NCBI GenBank assembly: GCA_030770425.1
Contig: JASJFT010000193.1
Coordinates: 1-64,000, forward strand
From: Darksidea phi
Taxonomy: Eukaryota; Ascomycota; Dothideomycetes; Pleosporales; Lentitheciaceae
DNA length: 64,000 nucleotides
Direction: 5' to 3'
The notes under the pieces are model-generated. The model ran no database searches and was not told where the DNA came from. It was given only the letters and a program-made list of their open reading frames with translations. Position 1 is the first letter of the stretch; each line of letters opens with the position of its first letter. This document shows, one piece after another, positions 43,864-55,042 of this stretch. Position numbers and translations under genes: made by a program.

Positions 43864-45884
43864 TCACTCCTCAATTTCCCTCGTCGCCTCCGCCGCCGCC
43901 CGCGTATCCGAAGTCTCCGAGTCTTGATTGTCCGAGTGGGGTCGAGAAGGTGCATCATGTTTCGAGGATGGCGAAGCAACGATGCCGGCTGGCGGGACAA
44001 AGGAATCTCCTTCGGTGTCAAGTTGCATCAGGAACGTCTCCCAGATCTCGATGAGCTGAGCAGTGTTAGCAAGTGAAAAGACAAACGCTTAGCCGGTACT
44101 GACCTCCTTCTGCGCTTCCACAGCGCTCTCCAAGAAAGTCTCCACACCCGACTTGAAATCCTCCACCTTTTCCTTCTCAAACCTTTCCAACTCACTTCTC
44201 ATCAAACGCCCCATGTCCTCAAATAGCAGCCTCGACTGGTGTACTCTCCGCTCTGCATCCGCGACATCCGCGCTCAGTTGGTTCAACCGGTCTTGCTGCG
44301 ATCTCCCTTGCCTGAGAAGTTTGTCCTGAATCGCCTTACGTTTTTGGAGATCAGATTCGGCCGTGTGCCACGTGTGGTACGCTTTCTGTCGCTGCTGGAA
44401 CGCTGTCTTTACCGACCCGATGAGGCGGATATACTCGTCGATTACGATGCCCAGAGTGAGCACGTCCTGCTGAGCTTGGCGTTCGTAGAGTTCTCGTATC
44501 CGGATCTGAATGTCAGACAAGCTATCCAGCGGGCCGGAAAGCGATAGTGAGAGCTCCACGGCGGAGAGCGCATGCAGAGCAGCCGAGAATTCGCCACAAG
44601 CTTCTGCCAGACCCTTCCTTTGTGCGACTACGGTGTCGGTGGCTTTCAAAAGTCCCTTGAGTTGGACTTCCAGAGCGTCCAGGTATACTTTTCGGTCGTG
44701 GAACCACTACCTGGATTAGCACTGCACTTGTGATCTGCAGAATGGAACCTACGTCGTCGTGCTCGATGAACTTGCCAGTCCCTCCGGACAGCATCCCACC
44801 GAACATACCTTTGCTCTCGCTAAGCCCAAGCTCCTTGCGCTCTCTGTGCTTGATGTCGACGTTGAAGGCGTCGCTTTCTAGGAAGAGCTTCAGATCGGGA
44901 TCGTGTTGTAGGGTAGAGTGCGCGCCGATCTTGTTCAGCATGCGCTCTAATGCGGCACGTCTTGACTCGACGAAATCGGCATCGAATCGGCCCACGGCCT
45001 GCTTATCCGGCGGCGGAGGGATGATGATGCCGGGATTGTTGTTGTGCAGCTGATTGTATAGCCAGAGGAAGTCGCGGTAACGGCGCGAGACGGTGAACTC
45101 GGGGTTGCGGTAGCCTTTCGAGGTTGTCTGGACTGATGTTTAGTACATGGCCCCTAGCCATTGCCTGGCGTGTGTAGGTACCTTGGTCATGACCGAGTAT
45201 TCTGTATGTGAACTCGTCAAATCCCCAACTTTGTGCGGATCTCCAACGTGGATTGCAAACGTCGGCTTTGCTGCCTGCTCTATGCTCAGGCTCGGCTGAG
45301 TCTGTCGCTGGGGCGCCGCGGCGGTGGGAGGCTGAACTGGGGGTGGCAGTCGCGGGCCGCGTGCTATGGGCATGTCTTGCTCGTCATCGTCCAGGTCCAC
45401 CGAGTCCATCATCGTGGGCAAAGACGATGCCGTCGCGCCAGGCGCCCGGCGCGCATCTCTGCCTGCGAGCTCCTTCTGCGGGGGTGCCGGCGGAGCTTCC
45501 AAAGGCGGCAGCGCGGCGGCGCCCAAAGGCCCGAGAGGGTCATCGACAGCCTCGAGTTTCGTAGCCTGCGCGCCGTGTTGTCGTCGTCGGGGCCCTCGTC
45601 CAGCGGGAGAGCGCGATGCGGCGGAGGCGGTCGGATTCGGAGCGGAGCTTCCGGTCGCCTTGGAGGAGTCTTGGGCTTCTGCGAACGGTCAGCGCAGCCG
45701 CATAACGTGCATGGGAGGGTGTTGCGGTAGTACCAGCGTCGTCATCTTTGGCTCGCTGCGGGACTGAATGGGACGGGCTCGATTGCGAGCGCACATCTGG
45801 GCCGGTGTCAGTTCGATTTCGACAGGCAGCGACGGCAAGAGCCTTACCTCCCCACGGGGAGCTCCCTTCCTCGCCAAGATCCAT
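43864..45884 (-). CDS. vps5: Vps5/SNX1-type PX-BAR sorting nexin, 567 residues
   Basis: Five exons: 45884-45848, 45678-45182, 45127-44753, 44706-44104, 44055-43864. All junctions keep frame, with GT donors, CTAA-type branch points and AG acceptors. The protein starts MDLGEEGSSPWG, as fungal Vps5 does, followed by a disordered Ala/Pro/Ser region with ATKLEAVDDPLGPLG. The PX domain (about 150-265) contains TSKGYRNPEFTVSRRYRDFL, WLYNQLHNNNPGIIIPPPP and GRFDADFVESRRAALERML. The Vps5-type BAR domain (about 300-525) is helical: WFHDRKVYLDALEVQLKGLL through DRLNQLSADVADAERRV. Vps5 pairs with Vps17 and, with the retromer core, returns cargo from endosomes to the Golgi; the PX domain binds PI3P. A core gene, apparently intact. 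Confidence 0.93.
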
Positions 45885-46346
45885 AGTGCGGCGTTGTGTG
45901 GGAGCTGGTCGAGGTCGCGTTTACAGTCGCATGCGAAGCATCAGACTCACCTCCGCTCCCCGGTCTTGGCGCGCCCGCTTGCTTGTCACCCGCCATCGTC
46001 CTTCCACTGTCAACCCTCCAAGGAATCTGGTCATTTTCCACTTCCTTTTTGCCTTGGTCTACGGAGCTTTATACAATTCAAGGGGTGCCAAAACAAATGT
46101 AGTAAGGTTTGACAGCGTAAGTGCGGGCTTGGAGAAAATTTTAGTGGTTGGACAACCGTGGTTATGGGCCTGACAGTAAACGGGTGGAATATGTTGAGCA
46201 AGAGGCAGCAGTGCGCCGTGGTTAGGCGGCATTCTCGTGACATTGCTAGAATTTCTTCTTTCGAAATAGGTCGTAGTCCCTCTAATATTGACATTGTCCG
46301 TCGTAATTTGAAGCTCGAAAGGGCACACAACTACTTCGCGCACCCG

Positions 46347-47128
46347 TCATAGGCTAGCGGGTCCAACAGCAACCTTCTGATGCTCGCACACATAACACAC
46401 CTTCCCTGCACCGTCCCAATATCGTCAGCGAACGTTCAAAAACCCTCACCCTGCAAACTAAACATGAAAAATGAAACAGACTCACCATCCTCATTCTTAA
46501 TACTCCCCCTCAACGTCGCCAACCTCTTCCCCAAGTGCACCGTCTCACTTTCAATCCACATCTTTTGCCCATATGGAATAGGGCGCAGATATGTGCAATT
46601 CAAAGTACGGGAAACGTGGCCGGTGTCCCAGAAGCCCTCTTTCGAGCACACGTTTAGCGCGGTAGAAGTGCAGATGTCGAAGATGAGAGCGACGGCGCCG
46701 CCGTGGAGGCTGCCGGACACTAGGCAAGCAGTAGAAGTTAGTAGATAATAGATAGAAATACTTGGATGTGATGCGGATGATCAAAGCTCGTAGGGACGCA
46801 CTGTTACACATTTCCCGTGGCACCGTCATCGAGAATATTGTCTTCGCGTCATTCGGGTTTTGCTTTGTTGCTTCAAGCGTTGCTGATTCCAGTTTCAATA
46901 TCTTGAAGAGGGCAGCGTCGTGGTACTAGGAAAAGCATTTGTCAGCCTTTCATTCAGTCGAAGGTCGAGCATGATGGTTCTGGACCTCGGAAGGGCTGCT
47001 TGCAATACGACGCTCACGCGGCTTCAACAATAGTGAGTGGCATGGGGAGATTGGAAAAAGCGTACATCGTAGCCTTCCACTTGCTTAATCGCATTGAGCC
47101 ATGCATTGGCCTTTTCGTACGGAGTCAT
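46347..47128 (-). CDS. Hotdog-fold (4HBT) thioesterase, 159 residues
   Basis: Four exons: 47128-47066, 46925-46802, 46719-46486, 46405-46347; each splice restores the frame (two codons are split). Sequence: MTPYEKANAWLNAIKQVEGY, a variable segment, then SGSLHGGAVALIFDICTSTA, FWDTGHVSRTLNCTYLRPIP, KRLATLRGSIKNEDGK and a YVCEHQKVAV end. The HGGAVALIFD helix with SxTLNxTYLRP strand is the signature of ACOT13/PaaI-like acyl-CoA thioesterases; the Asp of the HGG..FD helix is the expected catalytic acid. Likely hydrolyses acyl-CoA; substrate not predictable. No targeting peptide seen. It neighbours vps5 on the same strand about 460 bp upstream. Intact. Confidence 0.88.
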
Positions 47129-47401
47129 TCTGGAGTAGGATCCGAGGCAGTTTGGTTGGGGTTTGAGAGCCCGGGAACATGTGCTCGGTAGGGCGGACGT
47201 AGCAGATGGAATCGGGAGGTCGAATGGAGAAATAAGGCGTTATTGTATCACCTCCCTATGATTGTACATGGGATGCGTGCCGACTAAGATGGTTGTCACG
47301 CTAATTGACTTAACCTGATGGGCGCTCGCAGTATGGTTGACATGTACCTCGGCTCACAAACGGTCGAAGCCGCGTAACGGTTCACGCTAACCCCTTTAAG
47401 C

Positions 47402-47668
47402 TCAACACCAAGATGTCCTCATGGACGATATTGCATGGGCTTGCGTGCCTCCAAAAGTGGAGGAATGCGCCGCTTCGAACGATGCGGGATTTTCTTCTGT
47501 GAGCTGGAGAGGCGGGGTATGTAATCTACCCACGAAGAACCGGGAAACGACTGCAATCAATACCATCCCCGTCAACAGTCGTGTGGCGACGGCAGCGATG
47601 TACTCGCCGTGCGCGGGTGGTGCTGGCCGCCAGTTGTCGCGTAGAGCAACAGTCCGATTCACCCATGC
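47402..47668 (-). pseudogene. Fragment with one membrane segment, perhaps of a fungal integral membrane protein
   Basis: PPAHGEYIAAVATRLLTGMV then LIAVVSRFFVGRLHT resembles the first transmembrane helix of fungal rhodopsin-like integral membrane proteins, but no further helices follow and no ATG precedes it. A long plus-strand frame overlaps. Tentative. Confidence 0.25.
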
Positions 47669-47984
47669 AGATGCGCAAAAGAAGAGACGGTTGTATATAG
47701 GTATCGTGGATTGGGAATCGGCATTTCTTCAAGCCTCATCGAGAGCTTGGCCAGCGGTAGGACGACACCACACCCGCGCTTTTGGCCAGAGTTCTTCGCC
47801 TTCCGCAGCATATCCACTTGTCTGTGACGTCCGAGGATGCGAAAGCTATCCGTCTCGCCATCAAGTCGAGGACAACTGCGTCGGCCGTTCGGGCTAGTGC
47901 TGACATAAGCAGCCACGCCTGCCTCTCAGACGACAGACTCGCTCCTGCAGATCGTCTAGCTTTATAGGCCTCCTTGATGACAAG

Positions 47985-48235
47985 ACCGTATTAAGATATC
48001 CGCATACCGCCGGGGAGCAATGGAACAGGTTTGTTATCGAGCAACGCATCATAGATGCGTTGGGCTCCCACCCAAGGATGCTCACCTGTTATGGCTTAGA
48101 CGAACGAGGTCTTCAGCTAGAATACGCGTCAAGGGGAACAGTCAGATTTCGCACGATCGGGTTAACTGGCGTCGACAGGCTGCTGAAGCTATTGCATGTG
48201 TTCATCATGTATTGACGAACTTCAGGCTCTAGATG
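47985..48235 (+). pseudogene. Protein-kinase fragment K5
   Basis: FVIEQRIIDALGSHPRMLTC, YGLDERGLQLEYASRGTVRF is the N-lobe/hinge segment of the fungal kinase group (E..I..LGxHPR....GxxxxxxxLEYxxxGTV). The match then moves to the next frame as VNWRRQAAEAIACVHHV, the helix before the catalytic loop. A frameshift and the loss of everything beyond make this a remnant. Confidence 0.6.
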
Positions 48236-48239
48236 ATCA

Positions 48240-50164
48240 TTCAGCTTTGAGTTTCATATTTCCTCCGCATTCTCTTCCTGTTCAGCATTCCATCTTGGTG
48301 ATACACAATGGTCATCCCCTTCTATCGACATGTCTGCATAACAAATCACGGTACTGCCTGTCTCCATGATTGCCGCACTTGGTCTGGCATGGTGCAGGAG
48401 TGTGTTCGACGATTCGGTGCTTCAGAGTGTCTGCAGTTTGTGTAGGCGACGGTACGGACGCGTCTTTCGCACATTCAGTAGTAGGCGCAATGTCGCGGCC
48501 TCGAAGTGACTTGGCGTGAAAGCAGATGCGTTCCTGTGTCCGATGTTGTTGGGATGATATCAGATCAGGTAGCAGCCTTGGCGTGCATGGCTCTCGACGC
48601 TATAGGATGGCCTCTGGTCCACCCGTCCCCTGAGCATAATTCGCGTGGCCCGTTCTAACCTACTCAAGGTTCGCCAGCGACATGTTGCACGTCCACGCTT
48701 TGTTCACTCACTTGTACACGTCTATCCGACACGGAAAGAGGGGTTCTAGATGCTGTTCTAGATGCCGTTCCGGTACATACGACCGGTCAAGAGCATGCAT
48801 GCATGGGCCAGGTACATGGTAGATGAGTCTGATTCAGAGACGGATTTGAAAATGTTAGCTTGTCGTTAAAAAGAGAGAGGAGATTCTTTATCTTGGCTGG
48901 TCGAGTGTTGCGGCTTTTGTATAGAGAATTGTTTGTAGCTTATTTCTCTCACCCCTAGTATGAATGAGAGTGCAGCATGTCAAGCATGCGAGATCAAGAA
49001 CCAAAAAAAATCACATAATCTTTATGATCCCCGTGAGAATCATACTGCTGTATTAAAAAGCTGCAAAAAATAATCTTCTCTTTTTGTTGGGGCAGGGGCG
49101 AAGGGGAAGGAAAGGAAAAGGGGGGGGGGGGACGACCTACCTTTGAAATGTGTCCGGTACGTTCCCACCACTCGACCACCAGGTCTTGAACCATAGGCTG
49201 GATTTTATGTTTTTGATATTAGACTTTCCAGTTATTTATTATATATACGCATATCCCAATTCGAGGATAGAGATTTGTGCGGTGCGCTCCCTCAGGTGGG
49301 TGCTCGGCATCACGTTTGGTAAACAGAACCACCCAGAGTAGAAAGAGCTCGCTCAATGTACGGCCTATTTTTCTATTCTTGTGATTCTACGAAGAGAGAG
49401 AGAGCTTATATGGGCAACTCTTCAACTTCGTCGGAAGGAATATACTTATACTCTCTGGGAGTATATGACCTACTGCTGGGTCTACAGCCTAAGCAAGTTC
49501 AACAGAAGGTACGCGTACCCATCCCTACGCAGAACTAACTAAGATATCACAACTCGGAATCATGAACAAAATTTATTTATTATTCAGCTATCAAGGACGA
49601 TGATGCTGCGCTTTAGTATGCTAACTAGTATTATCATAGCCGAGCCTCCGATGCCGACTCTTCACTCACCACAAGCCTCTGGAGCAGACTGTTGAATACT
49701 TATAGTTTAGGAGGGGTCGTAGAGGTATCTAATGGCTTCGACTTGGGGGGGCAAATATTGGCGGCGGGAATATAGCGGAGGTGCTGGTATGGTGAGGCGT
49801 AGTTGGTGCGAGGATGTAGGCGATTTTGGAGAGCGGCTCTCCTTGATGCGGTGCTGGGTTGAGTCGTATTTTCTAAAGGTGCGAGTGGGATTATAATATT
49901 AAGTATGAGCGATGCGGAGGCTTGCAAGACTGCTCAACGTACAGGCACGGGCTTAGGGCACAGGTCTACGGGGCCGCTTATGCATGCCAGCCTCGTGGGT
50001 GTCAGATTGTTCTATCTACGAGAGTCGGCACTGTAAATCCTTGACTACCAAATAGATGATTCAATTGTTTACGAGGCGTACCCGCCTTGTGCTGAGCCAT
50101 GTCGAAAGCCTGCGGGTAGAGAGATCAAATGCCTCTCATTCCGCCTAGGGGCTGGGTCTATGAG
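48240..50164. other. Long stretch without a convincing gene; contains a purine tract and G12
   Basis: No frame has convincing motifs. A purine-rich run at 49090-49131 ends in twelve consecutive G residues (49120-49131). The DNA around 48950-49620 is AT-rich. Confidence 0.4.
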
Positions 50165-50455
50165 CTATACATTGCATTTGCTTTGATTGGGAAAACGTAC
50201 AGTTAGGACATGGGCCCTTGAAGGGGGCGCACCAAATGCAGCATCGGATTTCTGGGCGTCCGGGCAATAGCTGCTTGTGCCAGGAATGGTGTGTACACCC
50301 TGCTCTCGACTACATGCTTCGGGGTCTCTTTGTAACCCCTTATTGATTTGGAATCTCGTTACAAGTGCATATTGTGTAGAATCGGGAAGTATGGAGGAGT
50401 TGATGTTCTCAAACGGTAAGGGCCAAGTAGTAGAGAACCTGGCTTCGCTAGCCAT
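50165..50455 (-). CDS. Hypothetical ORF, 96 residues
   Basis: ATG-initiated, MASEARFSTTWPLPFENINS then ILPDSTQYALVTRFQINKGL. Plausible composition but no domain, no introns and no family recognised. 50460-51460 holds only overlapping frames of similar quality. Confidence 0.3.
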   Translation of the reverse strand: MASEARFSTTWPLPFENINSSILPDSTQYALVTRFQINKGLQRDPEACSREQGVHTIPGTSSYCPDAQKSDAAFGAPPSRAHVLTVRFPNQSKCNV

Positions 50456-51460
50456 TGTCGAGTTGTGATTTTTGCAACTCTCCTTTCAAACATTGATTCT
50501 TGAGTAGGTCCAACGGATTATAAGCTACATATATTTCTTCAGTGTCGGGCAATACCAATCAATTGAAGGCCAAATTGCCACAGCCTACGACCCCGCTGGC
50601 CTGGCCTTTTCCTGGGCTTGCTCGGCCTGTTCGCGCCTGCGCAGTTCCTCCAGATATAGAACCTTATAATCTGGCGACTCGTCCGCCATGTCGTGGTGAT
50701 GAGATGCTCTCGATCCAGTGGGTTCGTCTATGGCGTTCTCCGCTGGCGGAAAATGAACACACAAATATGGCTATTGCATACATGAATGCTCGCACCAGAT
50801 GTTTGCGCGATAGAAATGGTTGCTTTGACGGGTGCAATGGGAGGAAGTCGAGAGCGTTGTATGTGGCGTCGTAGCACCGGTGTTTTGTTGCCTGGCTCCG
50901 GGGGAGAACCATTCGCGGAACAACAGCTCGGGGAGAAAATAGAATCAACAGAATATATCGCACGCAAACGTTCGCTCAACGCATGCGCAGTGTGTCTGGG
51001 GCGCTATGGCGGCCCTGTAGCCTCAGGAGTCGCTAGCGATCGCGTCAACAACTTCTGCAGCGAGAGTAAATCTTTTTGTGTGTGTGTGGCTCAAGCGCCT
51101 CATGAAGCTTGACAATGACTCTTCCCAACAACCTGTCGCGTTAGGCGAAATGATGCGTCTACGTAAAGAACTTTCGTTTCACCATCGAGACCAATCCTTC
51201 GATGAACAGTAGCAGAACCCAAGCGGGGGACGAGTTTGGTCGGTGATGGCAATCCCACTGGACGTCGCGGTCTCGGACGACCTCTTGACTTGCACATGGC
51301 CAATGACATAACTGTCAGGCTCGGAAGCTGCAACTCTCACAACCGATTTCACAGCGGACGGCGTCAAGAGTACTCCATATGTTGAGGGGGCGTGGTCAGC
51401 ATGTGTACTGGCTGAATTGCTATGTAACGGTATCCGAAATAGGCGTCTCGTCGTGGATAG

Positions 51461-51625
51461 GTGTGTGTATAGCACCTCTACTCTATGTACAGACTCCCAC
51501 TGTGTTTTGTACCGACCTCACAAAAGGGAGTCCCACTGTGAAAAATCCAAACCAATGAAATAGACGACTTGTCGTGTATAAGGCGTGTACAAACCCCCAC
51601 CGTTTTTTGTGCCGAACCTTGAAAA
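51461..51625 (+). repeat. Dispersed short repeat, copy G (partly duplicated)
   Basis: GTGTATAGCACCTCTACT, ACAGACTCCCACTGTGTTTTG and GGGAGTCCCACTGTGAAAAA followed by ATCCAAACCAATGAAATAG; the second half is repeated once with decay, including AAATCCGAACCAATGAAATAG at about 51625-51645. Confidence 0.7.
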
Positions 51626-51820
51626 TCCGAACCAATGAAATAGGCGACCGAGGAAACAAAAGCGAGCGGATAGAAATCCCAGAACGCGAGAGAGAAGCGA
51701 CCGTCCAGAGAAACATTAAACTATACTTTGCCGGGGTAGCGAAGGAAGGATAGCGTTGTTCGGGCCCGAGGATCGTAAGACTCATGCAAACATGAATCGT
51801 TATACTCGGAGAAGCATCCC

Positions 51821-52300
51821 TCAGTCGCAAGGCGTGTCTCCAAAGAGGGATTTTTGTATCGCAAGACCTTCCTTCCGTCCCAAGTTGAGGTTGAGGATCG
51901 CCGTAGGACCTGGATGGTTGGAAATTCTCAGGCAGACACACCGTGTCACGCATGCACCTTCAAGTCGTTCTTTCTGGTATACACGGCTTGTTCTGATCGC
52001 ATCGTGTATCCGGGCTCCAAATAATCTCGTCAAGGCCTGATGGTGAGCATGTGACAGCATGCCATCGGGGTTGGGAATGAACTTATTGCCGTGTCGGTCA
52101 ACGACATGGACCATCGGTTCCACTTCAATACGTACGTTAAAAAGGTGCGTTGCGAGGATCGGTGTCATGGTCTTCTTGATGTCCAGACGCATCAGGCACT
52201 CGATATCCCCGACAAAGGGAAACGACATTGTCACGCCGGCCTTCTGAGACAGCCCTCCGTCTTCCTCGGTGGAGTCAATGATCCTGATCGCGGCGGCCAT
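51821..52300 (-). CDS. Hypothetical protein, 159 residues
   Basis: ATG-initiated MAAAIRIIDSTEEDGGLSQK, then SFPFVGDIECLMRLDIKKTM, a beta/alpha mixture (FNVRIEVEPMVHVVDRHGNK) and a Cys/Arg-rich end. The frame is also open for about 20 codons upstream. I do not recognise it. A further protein-like relic on the same strand lies 225 bp upstream (52526-52918), so both may be parts of one gene. Confidence 0.4.
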   Translation of the reverse strand: MAAAIRIIDSTEEDGGLSQKAGVTMSFPFVGDIECLMRLDIKKTMTPILATHLFNVRIEVEPMVHVVDRHGNKFIPNPDGMLSHAHHQALTRLFGARIHDAIRTSRVYQKERLEGACVTRCVCLRISNHPGPTAILNLNLGRKEGLAIQKSLFGDTPCD

Positions 52301-52525
52301 ATACCCAGGGAATATATCTGTGAATCGATTCGCATATGTACACGTGTATGACTTTCCGGAGCCTCTATCTTGGAGAGAAGGGAGATTTCCCCCTGGTCGT
52401 TGAGGGATTACTACAGCCCCAGTCCGCGCTGGAGCCGTCGAGAGTGGGCTTCCTTGGTAAGGGGTTTCGGGCTCATCCGGATGGCGGCGTTGCGCGTTAC
52501 TGTTTTGTTTGGCTCCTCGTGTCCT

Positions 52526-52918
52526 TTAGCGCTTCCTACGGTGGAGGATTTTATCCATGGCTGTTTTCACAGAAGGGTGCGGGATAAATGTAGCCACCCG
52601 CTCCGCAACCCTTTTTTTCCCGTCGGGGCTCCACTCTTCGAACAAAGTAATAGCACCATGAATCTAGGTGTATGTCGCAAGGAAATACGCCATCCATGCC
52701 TGGAATCCCGCATCCAAGAAGATCCGCGGTGTCGAATCCGGTGCAGAATCCTTTGCTCGTGCCAATTTGTCCTTCAAGTGGTCTGGAATTTTCTTCCGGT
52801 TCCATTCTGTGGTAAGGTACTCGCTGAATAAATAACCAGGCGTCCTTGTGCTTGGAAGGATTCGTCTCGCCCCGAGTAATATAGTGGGCGTGTATGAATT
52901 GCCATACTGGAGGGGCAA
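52526..52918 (-). pseudogene. Protein-like frame with one internal TAG
   Basis: LPSTRTPGYLFSEYLTTEWN, RKKIPDHLKDKLARAKDSAP and FLDAGFQAWMAYFLATYT run up to a TAG at 52666, after which the same frame continues as IHGAITLFEEWSPDGKKRVA and ERVATFIPHPSVKTAMDKIL to a TAA at 52526. Coherence on both sides suggests one nonsense mutation (CAG to TAG). Family unknown. Confidence 0.35.
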
Positions 52919-54121
52919 TCTTGCAGGGGAAACTTGACACGGAATTGAAAGTCGGGAGAAGGATGAACGAGTGGAGAGAAGAGTGAATGGGTTGGGAGAA
53001 GGATGAATGAGTTGTTAGTTAGACACGCTTGCATAAAGAGATCTTTTATATGTAAAATTGCCGTGGTAAATCGACAGACCGTTCGTGCACCCTCACCCCC
53101 TTTGTGCGTGGCGAAAACGTTGCAGCTCGGCGTCCGATGAACAGTTCTTCGGGCTAGCAGACTATACCATGTCGGGGTTCGCTTCATGGCCGTCTTAGTT
53201 TCAATTGGCCGTTGATTGGAGCTGTTGTGGGTCCGCTATCTGGAGACGTAACCCAAAACATGTTGAGTGGATGGCAAGTAATCGACCTGCAGCCAACGCG
53301 CATCGATCGGTGGATAAATGGCGTACAATGCGGAATCGCGCTAATGGGAGCTGTCTCGATAGCGCCACCTTCGCCGAGCGTAGCGCTTTCTAGCCAATCG
53401 CTTAGCGCTCGCTGTGCAGATACGAATTCGTGTTACAGCCTGAGGCCCAGAGTAGATGGTCAAAGACGTCACGAACCTCCTGCTCACTGCATCTCTCATG
53501 CTCAATGATTTCTAATACGGATCTAGCTTCGGCATTCTTCCAGTTCGTTCTGGCGGTGAGGAAGGTCGAGAAGCTGAACAGTCCTCACTATCGAGAGACC
53601 TTGTTAGGCGAGAAGGCACCGTTTGGCATAGACTTCGATATTAGAGGACTTGATATACTCTTGTGTGAATATAGTAAGACAATCCGGTGCTAGGTAGCAA
53701 CGGTCCTGAGAGACGACAGGCGAGTAGGTGGCGACGGCGAGCGAGCGACAATTGTGGTGGGTGGTACAAGCCAGCCACTGGTGGACACAGAGAGAAGTCA
53801 CCCCTCTCCAACTCTTTTGCTGTTTAACGCTGCTAGGTACCTCGCCGCTTCGAGAGCAGGCATGTGCATCGCACCATCGGTTGCCGCCACAGGAAAGTCT
53901 CGATCGCAACGCAGATTCGACGGAGCGTGGAGAGGTTCTTACTTCGAGCCGGAGAAGGAGAGGGCCAGACGGACTGGACGTGAAACGAGCATAAATACCA
54001 GGCTCCATCAACCCCACAGCTCTCTCTACTGAATATCTACGTAGTTCCAAGACATATTTTCCCCTTGGTCTAGCATCACCGCCCACCTCTTTGATCTCTC
54101 ATCCATTCTCGAGCGTGCACG

Positions 54122-54651
54122 ATGGGCTCCATGATTGTTCCTTCACATCCTCGACCGGCTGCTCCCTACTTTGACATGCGGAAGCAGTTCATGTCTGAAC
54201 GGGTGTCCCAAGACCCACGGATGATCGACGAAGCGCGGCGGTATCCCGTTCCTCCCAAGGGTCCGGCCAGCATAGCTTCCAGCGCGGCAAGGCAATGAAA
54301 GATTCTCAGCGATCTCTTCAGGAAAAGAGTGTCCGAAAAGACCGGCCCTGTTCGCCCCGTGGCTATCGACCTGTCTAAGCAGGCCTCCAGGGCAATGACA
54401 AGCTTGACCGAGGGCAGAGCACCTGGCCTGGAAACTTTGCTGCCTCGGCAGAAAGGCGTCTGTTCGAACCCGGCTCCCCTCACAAGAAATTCCTTCTTCT
54501 AAGCGAGCCTTGGCAGAGATACTTCGGGCCAGCTCATGACGATGCTGGTCGATGGAGATACGTGCACGTGAACCTCGAGCGGAAAGGGAAAGATACAGTG
54601 CGATGCCTTAGGCCTACCATCGAGGGGAAGTGGCCAATCCGTCGGGAATGA
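54122..54651 (+). pseudogene. ORF broken by one TGA and one frameshift
   Basis: MGSMIVPSHPRPAAPYFDMR to SSAARQ, an in-frame TGA at 54296, then KILSDLFRKRVSEKTGPVRP and VAIDLSKQASRAMTSLTEGR. A frameshift near 54420 leads to NFAASAERRLFEPGSPHKKF, LLLSEPWQRYFGPAHDDAGR and VHVNLERKGKDTVRC, ending in TGA at 54649. The composite looks like one basic cytosolic protein. I do not recognise it. Confidence 0.4.
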
Positions 54652-54654
54652 CGT

Positions 54655-55042
54655 TCGCCCCGAACGAAATCATCCTCTCCTTGGACCTCGAGTAGACATT
54701 CAACATTGCCTGTTTGAATGGCGTTGTTTCCGTCAAGGCGAAGTGCGTTGGCCCCAATCCGATATACTAGGTTTGGACTGGGCGGTATAATTCTTCCACA
54801 AAGCTCATCGTCTAGCCGGTCTTGATCCCAGAAGATCCCGAGTTCGAGTGAGTCCTGGTTCTACAGCGGCAGGGACATTCCTGCATCACGGAGACGACAT
54901 CTTCCAACCATCCTGCTTCGAGAATGGTCTGCGCTCGATACGTGTCGTCTCCAACCGTCAAATCATCCGAATCAGGTGATGGAATCTAGAGTTTAACGAT
55001 GGCGATGGTGGTCGCGAGAAAGTCGAAAATGAAGCTCTTCAT
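54655..55042 (-). pseudogene. Convergent relic, ankyrin-like or F-box-associated, uncertain
   Basis: From ATG 55042: MKSFIFDFLATTIAIVKL, a TAG at 54988, then IPSPDSDDLTVGDDTYRAQT and ILEAGWLEDVVSVMQE. After a frameshift and another TAG, LGIFWDQDRLDDELCGRIIP and LVYRIGANALRLDGNNAIQT with GNVECLLEVQGEDDFVRGE. The last block vaguely resembles ankyrin repeats. Several disruptions; inactive. Confidence 0.35.

Noticed and set aside
49131..49184. Minus-strand GACCTGGTGGTCGAGTGGTG resembling a tRNA D-arm, with GACCT/AGGTC at the ends.
   Set aside because: No anticodon arm or T-loop (GGTTCGAATCC) fits the spacing; only about 52 nt between the paired ends.
52320..52375. RGSGKSYTCTYANRF on the minus strand, resembling a kinesin P-loop.
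   Set aside because: None of the other kinesin motor motifs follow, and the surrounding frame is short.
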